Source: Bacteroides sp. UBA939 (GTDB lineage Bacteria; Bacteroidota; Bacteroidia; Bacteroidales; Bacteroidaceae). From it: DNA of 12,579 bases. Shown here in pieces: positions 1 through 8,174 of the stretch. Position 1 is the first letter of the stretch. Each line of letters opens with the position of its first letter. Position numbers and translations under genes: made by a program. Where the stretch lies: NCBI RefSeq assembly GCF_002293435.1, contig NZ_DBDF01000106.1, positions 147 through 12,725 of the forward strand, in the 5' to 3' direction. The notes under the pieces were generated by a model. It was not told the origin of the DNA and did not search any database. It saw nothing but the letters and a program-made list of their open reading frames with translations.

Positions 1-63
1 TGTATATCTCCAGCCTGGAGATGCATGTCTCCAAGTTGGAGATGTATATCTCCAGGCTGGAGG
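1..63. repeat. Three 21-bp tandem repeats, each a dyad CTCCARNYTGGAG
   Basis: Three consecutive 21-base units occupy 1-21, 22-42 and 43-63, each starting TGYATRTCTCCA. Each unit carries a 13-base dyad centred at 14, 35 and 56: CTCCAGCCTGGAG, CTCCAAGTTGGAG and CTCCAGGCTGGAG. In the middle unit the G:C pair of the arm is replaced by A:T on both sides, so the symmetry is kept while the sequence changes. The 21-base spacing is two helical turns, which puts the dyads on one face of DNA. The array lies past the 3' end of the kinase gene and may continue beyond the left edge. It could be an operator array for the next gene or a dispersed intergenic repeat; I do not recognise a named family. Confidence 0.8.
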
Positions 64-180
64 TGAACTTTTCTCAAAGGCACAGGTATTCTTATCACTA
101 AGGAGAAAAACATTTCAAAGCCGGGAAGGAACTTTGTTATCATTAGCTGTTGTCACAAGGAGTGTTCCCTATAGGATGGT

Positions 181-2802
181 TCAATGATGGGGATGATTGT
201 CCGGTATGCACACAGTGAAACGAGTACCTTTACCTAATTCGGAAGTAATTCCTATCGTTCCGCCAAAACGTTCTACAATGGTCTGGCAGATACTCAATCC
301 CAGGCCGACACCTTGCGTAAAACTATCTACTTTATAGAAACGTTCGAATATACGTTGCTGGTCTTCTTCCGAAATACCACGGCCTGTATCCTCCACAAAG
401 ATAACTGTATGGCCGGCGGTTTCCGTCATATACCCAAAAGTGATAGAGCCATCGGATGTGAACTTCTTGGCATTGTTGATAAAGTTATTCATCACTTGTT
501 TCAGACGAACAGAGTCTGTGATTATTGACTTATCAACCTGTTCAGGGATTTGCATCACCAGTTTCACTCCCGCAGGCATATTCAATTGTTGGGAATCATA
601 TATCTGCTGCATAATAAAGTTCAAATTGTATTCGGAGAAATGGAAATCCATAGAACCGGACTCAATACGCGATAAATCAAGAATATCATTAATCAATGCC
701 AGCAACAGGGTGCAATTCGTATTGATAGTATCTACAAATTGCTTCACTTCTTCAGGGCTGAATGCTTCGATGCCCTTCAACAAATCGGAGAAACCGACAA
801 TAGCGTTTAGCGGCGTACGGATTTCGTGGCTCATATTAGCAAGGAAAGCAGACTTGAGCATATCGGCTTGCAGGGCACGGTCGCGGGCGTTTATCAATTC
901 TTCTTCCGTATCCTTATATCGCTGAATACTCTGGCAAATGCCCAATACCATATAGGGTGCATCAGGGGTCAGTCCGTTATAAGAAGTGCCGCGAAACTCC
1001 CACCATTCATACTTACCTTCTTTTTTACGTATACGGCAACTCATACGGACATCCGGTTTCTGACCTTTAAGGATGGCATTAAAGCGTTCAATAACCCGCA
1101 CCAGATCTTCCGGATGGATAAGAAGTTCCAACTGCTTCCGCCCCATGGTTTGATTGTCCGATAGTCCGAGATCAGTAAGCAAAGTACCGGAGAAGTGAAA
1201 GTCAGATGTACGTATGTCATATTGCCAGGAATATACCGAACTTGTATCCATCGCAAGGTTAAAGAAACGCTTATGCATTTCTTCTTCTGATATATTACGG
1301 CAATAGATGGCCATACCTGTCATCTTGCTCTTCGAATAGACAGGCACTACTTCGCCGGAAATCGGGAAATAGGTTCTTGCATGAACTTCCTGCATGAATG
1401 ATTTCTCCGGAATAGGAACCGCACGGCGTTCATCTTTCACTTGCTTTAATAAAGATTGCAGTATGTTTTCTCCATCACAAAAGATATTAAAGACAAAATC
1501 CGCCATCTGACCTTCATAATACTTTGCCGTATGAACCTCAGGATCAAGTTCCAGCATAAGTATCAGGGCGCGATTCATAAAATGGATGCGGTAATCCGTA
1601 TCATAAGTGATTAATCCGTCGCGAATGGAACAAAAGATATTATCAAACTCGTCACGCTGTTCCACCAGGCGGTTCTGTATCAACAAGCGGGTTTGAACAT
1701 ACATGCGTCGACGTGATTCACGACGGTTAAGACGGTAAAGCCAAATCACCAGACAGACCAATGCTCCTACGATAATAAAATAAAAGAGAATAAACCAGAT
1801 GCGGTAACGGTCCATTAAGGATGTATTCAGGATAACACTGCCATTGCTTACTTTATCCTCACCTACTTTGAAGTATTCCAACTGTTTATGATCATAAAGC
1901 AGCTTGCCGGGGAGGTCGACAACACCTAACGTAGATGGCAAAATTCCTTTCAACACTTGCGCGGCACGCCGTCCGGCGGCATAAGTGCCTTCATAAGGTT
2001 CGGTATCATACACACCAAACACTCCGTTTGTCAAAGCCAGATTTTGTCCGGCATAAAACGGAGCTTTAGAGTTCTTTCCGATAAAAGAAAGGAAAGGAGT
2101 CCACTTTGGTGCAATGACAATACGGCTATAGGCATTGTATTCATAGCAAATAGACGAAATAATCGGATTAGAAGCCTGTACCTGTACATTCATTTTCTTC
2201 AATGTGTAGTCGGGATACTTTTGTTGGTAGTCATTCCAAATGCGTTCGAACTCGGTAACTCCCATACGGCCTAAAGCGCTACTGTCCGAAATACAGATAA
2301 CTTCCGTACGGTGAGGAAATAGCTGGCGGGCATTCTCAAGCAAATACTGAAAATCAATCTTAGTAGTATAGCCGCAAACGTTAGGCAGACTTGACATAAA
2401 CTTATCATCGGGATATTTGATACCGGAAACTACAACCGGCAATTTATAGGGCAAAGAGTCACCGCAATGCATCAGAGTATAGAATGCTTCGTCATTTGCC
2501 GTAATAATGAGGTCGGTATTCCGCTGGCGGGCACGCTCACAAACGCGGCGCATAATGACACATTCGGAGGAAAAAGCCCAGTAGTCTGCATCCAAATACT
2601 CGACAGTGACTTTCGCTTTTACATCTCCACGTGACAACCCGTCATGCACTCCTTTGAGCAATTCATTGTTCCAAGGAATACGTTGGTTGTATGATTGAAT
2701 GAAAAGGACGTTATATGTACGTTCTGTGGCAGAAAAGCGTCCGGCAAATGCAATGCAGGAGAAAAGGTTAAGTAACATTACGAGAAATAAGTATCTCTTC
2801 AT
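181..2802 (-). CDS. Membrane sensor histidine kinase with periplasmic substrate-binding-like domain and two PAS domains
   Basis: This 873-residue protein is a probable two-component sensor. A signal peptide (MKRYLFLVMLLNLF..., AFA cleavage site near residue 20) is followed by a periplasmic domain of about 300 residues starting TYNVLFIQSYN, which resembles ABC substrate-binding sensor domains (PF04392-like). One membrane helix lies at about 333-357, then two PAS-like segments at about 382-505 and 510-630. HisKA carries the phospho-acceptor His659 in NMSHEIRTPLN. The HATPase has the N-box NNAKKFT (Asn777), the G1 box DTGRG (805-809) and the G2 box GVGLG (831-835). There is no receiver domain, so it is a classical rather than hybrid kinase and needs a separate response regulator, not seen here. 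The frame stays open upstream to a GTG at 2847, but ATG 2802 begins the signal peptide and lies about 30 bases after a promoter-like box, so I chose it. The ligand is unknown. Confidence 0.93.
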   Translation of the reverse strand: MKRYLFLVMLLNLFSCIAFAGRFSATERTYNVLFIQSYNQRIPWNNELLKGVHDGLSRGDVKAKVTVEYLDADYWAFSSECVIMRRVCERARQRNTDLIITANDEAFYTLMHCGDSLPYKLPVVVSGIKYPDDKFMSSLPNVCGYTTKIDFQYLLENARQLFPHRTEVICISDSSALGRMGVTEFERIWNDYQQKYPDYTLKKMNVQVQASNPIISSICYEYNAYSRIVIAPKWTPFLSFIGKNSKAPFYAGQNLALTNGVFGVYDTEPYEGTYAAGRRAAQVLKGILPSTLGVVDLPGKLLYDHKQLEYFKVGEDKVSNGSVILNTSLMDRYRIWFILFYFIIVGALVCLVIWLYRLNRRESRRRMYVQTRLLIQNRLVEQRDEFDNIFCSIRDGLITYDTDYRIHFMNRALILMLELDPEVHTAKYYEGQMADFVFNIFCDGENILQSLLKQVKDERRAVPIPEKSFMQEVHARTYFPISGEVVPVYSKSKMTGMAIYCRNISEEEMHKRFFNLAMDTSSVYSWQYDIRTSDFHFSGTLLTDLGLSDNQTMGRKQLELLIHPEDLVRVIERFNAILKGQKPDVRMSCRIRKKEGKYEWWEFRGTSYNGLTPDAPYMVLGICQSIQRYKDTEEELINARDRALQADMLKSAFLANMSHEIRTPLNAIVGFSDLLKGIEAFSPEEVKQFVDTINTNCTLLLALINDILDLSRIESGSMDFHFSEYNLNFIMQQIYDSQQLNMPAGVKLVMQIPEQVDKSIITDSVRLKQVMNNFINNAKKFTSDGSITFGYMTETAGHTVIFVEDTGRGISEEDQQRIFERFYKVDSFTQGVGLGLSICQTIVERFGGTIGITSELGKGTRFTVCIPDNHPHH

Positions 2803-2836
2803 ATCTTGTCTGAATAAATGTACCACATATTCCGGG

Positions 2837-2844
2837 CAAATATA
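2837..2844 (-). promoter_or_regulatory. Bacteroides-type -7 promoter box for the kinase gene
   Basis: On the minus strand these bases read TATATTTG, an exact match to the Bacteroides primary sigma factor -7 consensus TAnnTTTG. It lies about 35 bases before the chosen ATG of the kinase gene. I see no convincing -33 TTTG at the usual distance, so the promoter is only moderately supported. With the stem-loop at 2872-2912, it suggests that the kinase has its own transcription start and is not only read through from the permease operon. Confidence 0.5.
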
Positions 2845-2871
2845 CACAATTATATGAAAAGCTGAATAGAA

Positions 2872-2912
2872 AGTGCCTTTTCTTTTTGCATGGTTGCAAA
2901 AGAAAAGGCACT
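2872..2912 (-). terminator. Stem-loop after the last permease gene, probable terminator
   Basis: Arms at 2872-2890 and 2895-2912 pair over 18 bp with a single bulged T and a TGGT loop; the outer end of the stem is AGTGCC/GGCACT. It starts 33 bases after the stop codon of permease B3. On the minus strand it is followed by TTTCTATTC, a weak T-rich tract. It would separate the permease operon from the kinase gene. An mRNA 3'-end stabiliser is the main alternative. Confidence 0.65.
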
Positions 2913-2944
2913 AAATATAAAAAAGATGATTGCGGGTTATCATA

Positions 2945-4261
2945 TTACTCGTCATGCAACGCCTCCGCCGGCTGTACCCGCATGGCCCGCGTAGCAGGAA
3001 ACCAGACGCCGGTTATCACCATCAAACCCATGAGAAGAAAGGTGGATAATGAAACGAGGGTAAAGCGAAGGCCTGTAGCATCGGCCTGTTCGGTCATTGT
3101 AGCTTCTCCCAAAACCAGGTTTCCACAGATAATCAGAGCCGGGATGGTGGCCAGAACCAACAATAATAATCCTTCGCCCAGCAACTGGCCGCATATCTTC
3201 ATGCGGCTGCTTCCCATCGCCATTCGTAAGGCAATCTCGCTACGGCGGTGGCGCGTACGGAACCAGAAAGTACCCATCAACCCTATAAAGACATTGAAAC
3301 TGAAGAAAACCGCAATGAAACGTGCGCTACGTATATACGGGGTAATTCCTTCGGCTGCATCACGCTCCGCCTTCTGTTCGTCATAGCTGCGGATTTCAAA
3401 CAGGTAGAACGGAGCAAGCTGTAACCGGGAAGTCATATCACGATAGAAGCGGGTAGCAAAGTCGTCAGTATCTGCTTCGGGACGTACGCGGATGGAAATA
3501 GAAGGAACTACTCTCTGCGTCCGGTAGAACCAAGAGGGAAGGGGCGTCAGAATAAACGGCTCGTAACGGGCATAATCATCCCTCTTCTGATGACTGCATA
3601 CGGCAGCTACCCGGTAGCGAAGACTGCTGCCGGCATAATAATCAAAGAATTCCCGTCCCACCACTCTGCTATCTGCATGGAAAAGGCTGTCCGCCATATC
3701 CGATGTAATAACGGCAGGCAAAGGAGTGGCAGCAGGATTCCATTCTGCCGAAGCAAATGACAACGAGGAGCCGGAAGTGCTTTCAAATGCATTCATATCA
3801 CCGGAAAACATCCCCGTACCTTCCTGTATCGGGATACGCATTACTTTAAAGTATTCGGGAGATACATAACGGATATTGGCGCTCATCACGTAAACACTAT
3901 CTATGGTGTACCCCTGAAACATAACGCTTCGGGTATAAGCATCGGAACCAAACCAGACCCCTGCACTCTCTACACCCGGATACTGCTTGATGCGGCGAAC
4001 TGCTTCTTCTATGGGATTAAACCAGAAACGTTTCAGGCTGTCCTCGGATGAACAGGGTATAAACTGATTGGGATTAGAAGAGAGACGGATTTTGTACACA
4101 TGTTCCAGATTATAACCTTTGGACTGATTCTCGGCATAAGCAAAGCCATAGAGTATGTCGAGGCAATACCACAGCAACACGAATACGATTAGGAGTTCGG
4201 CAAAAAGCCAACCGTTTGCACGACGCTGGTTCCAGATTTGTGTCAGAATGGACTTTATCAT
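2945..4261 (-). CDS. FtsX/MacB-family ABC transporter permease, type B (B3)
   Basis: This 438-residue integral membrane protein is probably half of a MacB-type (type VII) ABC transporter that couples cytoplasmic ATP hydrolysis to movements of a periplasmic domain. Helix 1 is at about 18-40, an extracytoplasmic domain of about 270 residues follows, and helices 2-4 are at about 312-332, 358-384 and 400-422. The loop after helix 2 carries FRTRHRRSEIALRMAMG, the coupling-helix motif that contacts the ATPase in this family. It ends in MRVQPAEALHDE, the family signature. The reading frame opens with TTG at 4270, but ATG 4261 gives MIKSILTQIW, which aligns with the other type B starts and has AAAGAGA about 12 bases upstream. 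It follows A3 by 37 bases and closes the permease array. Substrate unknown. Confidence 0.92.
   Translation of the reverse strand: MIKSILTQIWNQRRANGWLFAELLIVFVLLWYCLDILYGFAYAENQSKGYNLEHVYKIRLSSNPNQFIPCSSEDSLKRFWFNPIEEAVRRIKQYPGVESAGVWFGSDAYTRSVMFQGYTIDSVYVMSANIRYVSPEYFKVMRIPIQEGTGMFSGDMNAFESTSGSSLSFASAEWNPAATPLPAVITSDMADSLFHADSRVVGREFFDYYAGSSLRYRVAAVCSHQKRDDYARYEPFILTPLPSWFYRTQRVVPSISIRVRPEADTDDFATRFYRDMTSRLQLAPFYLFEIRSYDEQKAERDAAEGITPYIRSARFIAVFFSFNVFIGLMGTFWFRTRHRRSEIALRMAMGSSRMKICGQLLGEGLLLLVLATIPALIICGNLVLGEATMTEQADATGLRFTLVSLSTFLLMGLMVITGVWFPATRAMRVQPAEALHDE
2947..2983 (-). repeat. 37-bp near-identical 3'-end shared by B3 and B2 (copy 1)
   Basis: This stretch matches 5561-5597 with one mismatch in 37 bases and encodes the C-terminal MRVQPAEALHDE. 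It begins at the first base of the stop codon. Elsewhere the two genes are clearly diverged, so it may reflect gene conversion or strong conservation of the tail at both protein and codon level. Confidence 0.75.
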
Positions 4262-4298
4262 ATATATCAATTCTCTTTAGTTCTTGTTTACAGTTTAT

Positions 4299-5537
4299 TT
4301 ATTCTCCGTTGATGACTTCCGCTATAGGCCGGCAAGTAGCATTCCATGCCGGAATGAATACGGACAGCAGATTAAAGAGCAGGCACACACCCAGCACAGT
4401 AAGGAAGACTGCCGGACGCAGGAAAAGCCAGATGCTTACTTCAAAGTTACCCGACGCATAACCACCTGCCAACATCCAGTCCTTACCCAGCCACAACAGC
4501 AGGCATGACAACAGAAAACCCAGCAATGCACCGATGAATGCCAACAACAGATTCTCAAGAAGCAGTTGCCACATCAGGGTAGAACGGCTCGCACCATAGG
4601 CTTTACGCACTGCCAGTTCCGACAGACGACGAGACATTTGCGAAGAAATAAGTCCGCTGACATTGATTGCCGGTACAATGAGCAGGATAAGCCCCAATAT
4701 AATGAAAGTGATAACAGGGTTCAGAAAGTCATTGCGAAAAAACTGGCGTTCGGTGTAAGTGCTCAGGTCAGGCAGTATTAATTCATATTCGGTAAGTGAG
4801 GCATTCAAGCGGTCGAGTGAGTTTTCTATCTGCAACTTCATCTCTGTGGGACTGACACCGGGTTTACACAATACCATAGCTTCAAAACCACCAAGCAAGC
4901 CCTCACTGCCCCAGGCGGATTCCTGAACATTATAAGGTGTCCATACCTCACCATAAGCAAACCTGAAAAGTGAACTGACATCTTCCGTAACCCCTACCAC
5001 ACGTTTGGGATAGAAGTTCACAAAAAAGCTTTTGCCCAATGCTTCTTCCGCCGAACCGAATGCTTCGCGTGCCAGACGTTCGGCAATAACGACGACATCG
5101 GCATAGGCATCAAATTCCTGTTGGTCGAAAGAACGCCCCGCTACGAAACGAATATCATACAGACGCCAGAAATTCAAATCGACACGACGCCTCTGACAAC
5201 GCCTCCCTTTCTCGGGCGAAACGCCACAATATTCCATAGTAGTACTGCCCATATACGTGACTAATTCGACACCGGGCAAATCTCCGAATAAGCGACTGGC
5301 AGCCTGATAAGACATACCCGTATTTTTATTACTATGATTGGCCTTGCGGTAACTGTAACCGTAGGAAGAATAAACCATACGGTCACGGTGCAACTCAGGA
5401 CGGATATTGGCAGTCTGTATGTCGTAGACCATATAAACCACCATGACAAAGGCTATACTCACCGCCGTCCCAATAATGGAGACGACGCTGAAGAAGGGAT
5501 TTTGTCGCAGAAGCGCGAATGCTTGTCTGAATATCAT
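4299..5537 (-). CDS. FtsX/MacB-family ABC transporter permease, type A (A3)
   Basis: This 412-residue permease is the shortest type A member. Helix 1 is at about 15-38, a periplasmic domain of roughly 235 residues follows, helix 2 is at about 275-295, helix 3 at 326-352 and helix 4 at 368-397. The cytoplasmic segment after helix 2 reads RRLSELAVRKAYGASRS, the coupling-helix motif of MacB-type permeases. The type A ending LFNLLSVFIPAW is present near 387-398. ATG 5537 is the natural start: it gives MIFRQAFALLRQNPFFS, which matches the openings of A1 and A2. It starts 21 bases after the stop of B2 and is followed 37 bases later by B3, so it is very likely co-transcribed with both and likely pairs with B3 as a heterodimer. 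The pairing is inferred from gene order. Substrate unknown. Confidence 0.92.
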   Translation of the reverse strand: MIFRQAFALLRQNPFFSVVSIIGTAVSIAFVMVVYMVYDIQTANIRPELHRDRMVYSSYGYSYRKANHSNKNTGMSYQAASRLFGDLPGVELVTYMGSTTMEYCGVSPEKGRRCQRRRVDLNFWRLYDIRFVAGRSFDQQEFDAYADVVVIAERLAREAFGSAEEALGKSFFVNFYPKRVVGVTEDVSSLFRFAYGEVWTPYNVQESAWGSEGLLGGFEAMVLCKPGVSPTEMKLQIENSLDRLNASLTEYELILPDLSTYTERQFFRNDFLNPVITFIILGLILLIVPAINVSGLISSQMSRRLSELAVRKAYGASRSTLMWQLLLENLLLAFIGALLGFLLSCLLLWLGKDWMLAGGYASGNFEVSIWLFLRPAVFLTVLGVCLLFNLLSVFIPAWNATCRPIAEVINGE

Positions 5538-5558
5538 AAGTATATAGTTTAAACAGTA

Positions 5559-6800
5559 CTACTCGTCATGCAACGCCTCCGCCGGCTGCACCCGCATTGC
5601 CTTGCGCGCCGGAATACCGATACCGATAACAATCATCAGCGCCATCAACACGAAAGTAATGCCTGCGCAGAGCAACAGTCTGTCCCACTCCTGTGTTGTG
5701 CCGTTGCGCCACGAGTTCAGTTCCATGTGCGCCAGGTTCCAGTCAACGATGATTGCAAGAGGGGTGATGACTGCCAGCAGCAGCAACCCTTCACTAAGCA
5801 GGCGGCTGAAGATGGCACGGTCTGTTGCCCCATGCGCTTTGTGCAAGGCAATCTCCGAACGGCGCTGCTGCGTGCGGAACCAGAATGTGCCAAGCAAGCC
5901 GAGGAAGATGTTCAGCAGCAGGAAGCCCATGCCCATCACATAGTTGCGGATAACATTGGTCCATGCCTGCTGGTAGTTACGGCGTACATCGCGGAACGAA
6001 CGAATCTCCGAAATAAAGACGTTGCCCACACGGAACTGGCTTTCGCTGTCTTTCTTCAATTGAGCGATGAAGTCGTTATCCATCCCTTCGCGGACACGGA
6101 CACAAAGCTCCAAACCTACCTCGTACTGGGATAGCTTCTGCAGGAAGCAATATGAATTGAATGCCTGTTGATGGTCATGATAGCGTACATCCTGCAAGGC
6201 AGCCCCCAGTTGATACGTTTTGGTGGTATCACCGAAAAGCTGGAAGCGCTTGCCTTTGAACTCAGTCAGCTTACGGTTGTATTTACTGTAAAGGTTATCC
6301 GATGCCAGGAAGTCACCGTGCTCCAGCATCTCCGCCAGTTGTTCGGGGGTTTCGCCACGAGTGCCCTGATAGCGGAAGACGCGTACAAAGTCCGGGGTTA
6401 CCCGCCGGCGGACAGTCCAACCGGGTGAGACGAGCGTATCATAACGTACATCCGGACCGACACTATTGCCTCCATTATAAGGATACGAGCTGTGCGAGAG
6501 GCTGACGGCTTCTATCTCCGGCCGGCGGCGAAGGCGTTCCATCAGTTCGGCAACGTCCGCATGCTTATCGTCTGCGGTTTTATCGGGCGTATAGTCAGGG
6601 CTTTTCGGGGTCAACTCGCCCGTTTCAATGAGGTAACAGTGCTCGATGTTGAAGCCTCTCGGCTCCAGGTAAGTGGCGGCGCAGGTATATAGGAAATCTA
6701 CTACATACCACATCACTACGCTCACTACCAGCAGCTCTAACGCCAACCATAGGTTCGAGCGCCATTCATTCTTTATCTGTATAAGAAGTTTCTTAGTCAT
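5559..6800 (-). CDS. FtsX/MacB-family ABC transporter permease, type B (B2)
   Basis: This 413-residue type B permease has helix 1 at about 17-38, a periplasmic domain of about 245 residues, and helices 2-4 at about 288-308, 334-353 and 374-398. GTFWFRTQQRRSEIALHKA around 304-322 is the segment predicted to dock on the ATPase. The C-terminus is MRVQPAEALHDE. The frame is open upstream to 6860, inside the end of A2, but ATG 6800 is better: it gives MTKKLLIQIKNEW, which aligns with the other type B starts, removes a 32-base overlap with A2, and has AAAAGAA just upstream. It starts 28 bases after the A2 stop. It probably forms a heterodimer with A2 (inference from gene order). The DNA here is visibly richer in GC than the kinase gene. 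Confidence 0.92.
   Translation of the reverse strand: MTKKLLIQIKNEWRSNLWLALELLVVSVVMWYVVDFLYTCAATYLEPRGFNIEHCYLIETGELTPKSPDYTPDKTADDKHADVAELMERLRRRPEIEAVSLSHSSYPYNGGNSVGPDVRYDTLVSPGWTVRRRVTPDFVRVFRYQGTRGETPEQLAEMLEHGDFLASDNLYSKYNRKLTEFKGKRFQLFGDTTKTYQLGAALQDVRYHDHQQAFNSYCFLQKLSQYEVGLELCVRVREGMDNDFIAQLKKDSESQFRVGNVFISEIRSFRDVRRNYQQAWTNVIRNYVMGMGFLLLNIFLGLLGTFWFRTQQRRSEIALHKAHGATDRAIFSRLLSEGLLLLAVITPLAIIVDWNLAHMELNSWRNGTTQEWDRLLLCAGITFVLMALMIVIGIGIPARKAMRVQPAEALHDE
5561..5597 (-). repeat. 37-bp near-identical 3'-end shared by B2 and B3 (copy 2)
   Basis: This is the second copy of the C-terminal-coding stretch, 2,614 bases from copy 1 at 2947-2983, in the same orientation, with a single T/C difference. 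Direct repeats of this size could allow loss or gain of one A3/B3 pair by recombination; that is an inference. Confidence 0.75.
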
Positions 6801-6828
6801 TTCTTTTAGTGTGATTAATGATGAGTGA

Positions 6829-8121
6829 TTAATGCAGGCGTCCGCCCAATGCATTGACAATTCCTACTCGCGATGCGCGCCATGCGGGGATACCGGAACT
6901 CAGCAGGTTCAGTATGAAGCAGAACAGCAGCGCCCAGCCAAAGGTGGAGGCGTGCAGCAGAATACTGGCATCGACTGCCGGCGGACTTAGCGTCTGGGAG
7001 AACTCCTGTGCAAACAATAGCGTATTGCCCAGATAAGCGAACGCCACGCTAAGCAGCAGTCCCAGCACACCCGCCATCAGGGTCACTACAAGGTTCTCGG
7101 AGATGATTTGTCCCATCAACTCCATCCGGGTACTGCCGAATGCCCGGCGCACACCTATTTCGGACACACGCTGGCGAAGACGGCTCTGCGTCATGCTGCT
7201 CAGGTTGATGGCGGGCACTATCAGCAGGATGACGAAGATTATCATTCGCTGGCGGCGCTCCTGGTCTATATCCGGCTCCTGATTGGCGGAGAAGGCGATG
7301 GCGTTTTTCTCCTGGTCGTAGGGGCGGTTACGGTAGATTAACTCGTAGCCATCGGCGCCGATCAGTGCGTTGTACTCTTGCTTGCGCCGTTCGGCTTCCT
7401 GGCGAATGGCATCGAAGTCCTTGCGGTCGTGCGCCAGGATGGTGCAGCTCATCATACCCATGTGACCGTCACTCCATCCGGTATGTCCTATTTCGGTGGA
7501 GGTGTAGGGCACCCATACCTGTCCGTAGGCAGTTGTGGCGAGGGTGGAGACGTCTTTCACTACGCCGGCTACTTTGTAGGAGGCATGGTTCAGCAGGAAC
7601 TCCCGTCCTTCGACGTCGGTGCTTTGGAAGAGTTTCCGGGCTACGCTCTCGGTGATAACGGCTACGGGCAGACTGGCGTCGAAGGTTGCCTTGTCGTAGG
7701 GTTTGCCGGCGATGAAAGAGAAGTCGAATACACGCCAGAAGACGTCGTCCGTCTGCAACAGGTCGATGCCCATGGCTGCCTGTCCCGGAAGGTTGACCGG
7801 GGTGGAGATTACCATACAGGTATAGATGGTTACGGCTTCGGGTGTTTTCAGTGACTGGAAACACTCGCGTGCTGTTTGTGCACTCATGGGGCCGTTGCTG
7901 GTTCCGTCGCCCCAGTTCTTATTGCCGATGCTCATGTAGTGCACGTGCAGAAGGCGGTCGCGGTTGCTTTCGGGAGCAAAGGGCGCTACTTTGACTTGCT
8001 GCATCATCACCACCAGCATGATGAGGAAGATGGAAAGTGCCGTACCGGCTATGCTGACAGCGCTGATTATAGGCTGTTGGCGTAGCTGCGCCCAGGCTTG
8101 GGTAATGTATTGCTTAATCAT
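6829..8121 (-). CDS. FtsX/MacB-family ABC transporter permease, type A (A2)
   Basis: This 430-residue type A permease has helix 1 at about 16-40, a periplasmic domain of about 250 residues, and helices 2-4 at about 291-309, 341-369 and 388-413. The coupling segment after helix 2 reads RVSEIGVRRAFGSTR. The type A ending ILNLLSSGIPAWRASR precedes a short tail GGRLH. It starts 53 bases after the stop of the GIN gene and is followed by B2 after 28 bases. ATG 8121 is supported because MIKQYITQAWAQLRQQP aligns with A1 and A3. An imperfect copy of this 5' end lies directly upstream (8133-8154) and contains another in-context ATG, so initiation here may be unusual. GC content is high by eye in this gene (about 65% in the line beginning at 7741). 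Confidence 0.92.
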   Translation of the reverse strand: MIKQYITQAWAQLRQQPIISAVSIAGTALSIFLIMLVVMMQQVKVAPFAPESNRDRLLHVHYMSIGNKNWGDGTSNGPMSAQTARECFQSLKTPEAVTIYTCMVISTPVNLPGQAAMGIDLLQTDDVFWRVFDFSFIAGKPYDKATFDASLPVAVITESVARKLFQSTDVEGREFLLNHASYKVAGVVKDVSTLATTAYGQVWVPYTSTEIGHTGWSDGHMGMMSCTILAHDRKDFDAIRQEAERRKQEYNALIGADGYELIYRNRPYDQEKNAIAFSANQEPDIDQERRQRMIIFVILLIVPAINLSSMTQSRLRQRVSEIGVRRAFGSTRMELMGQIISENLVVTLMAGVLGLLLSVAFAYLGNTLLFAQEFSQTLSPPAVDASILLHASTFGWALLFCFILNLLSSGIPAWRASRVGIVNALGGRLH

Positions 8122-8154
8122 TTTGGTATTGAGTAAGATATTGCTTAATCATTT
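8102..8154 (-). repeat. Direct duplication of the start region of permease A2, creating a 12-codon leader ORF
   Basis: The 22 bases at 8102-8123, which include the A2 start codon, recur at 8133-8154 with two to three differences, offset by 31 bases; ATTGCTTAATCATTT is exact in both. On the minus strand the upstream copy opens a small frame at 8152 encoding MIKQYLTQYQND, which ends with TAA at 8116-8114, just inside the A2 gene and overlapping its start codon in another frame. Its first eight residues match A2 (MIKQYITQ) except for one Ile/Leu change. It may be a scar from a lost paralogous permease, a small tandem duplication, or a translationally coupled leader peptide. Confidence 0.8.
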
Positions 8155-8174
8155 CAGTCTGTGGTCTGCGGGGT

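Noticed and set aside
1..63. CRISPR array
   Set aside because: The units are directly tandem at 21 bases with no spacers, and each unit is a dyad. This does not fit repeat-spacer organisation.
2886..3386. 166-residue open frame on the plus strand beginning in the stem-loop after B3
   Set aside because: It starts in the terminator-like hairpin and runs antisense to B3. It is Arg/Lys-rich with no domain.
5568..6134. 188-residue open frame on the plus strand
   Set aside because: It lies wholly antisense to permease B2, is rich in Gln, His and Arg with no domain, and has no promoter or leader of its own. The permease frame explains the DNA.
6801..6860. Upstream extension of permease B2 overlapping the end of A2
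   Set aside because: The added residues do not align with the other type B starts, and ATG 6800 has a purine-rich leader and the conserved opening.
7378..7854. 158-residue open frame on the plus strand
   Set aside because: It is antisense to GC-rich permease A2, where stop codons are rare on the opposite strand, and has no recognisable domain.
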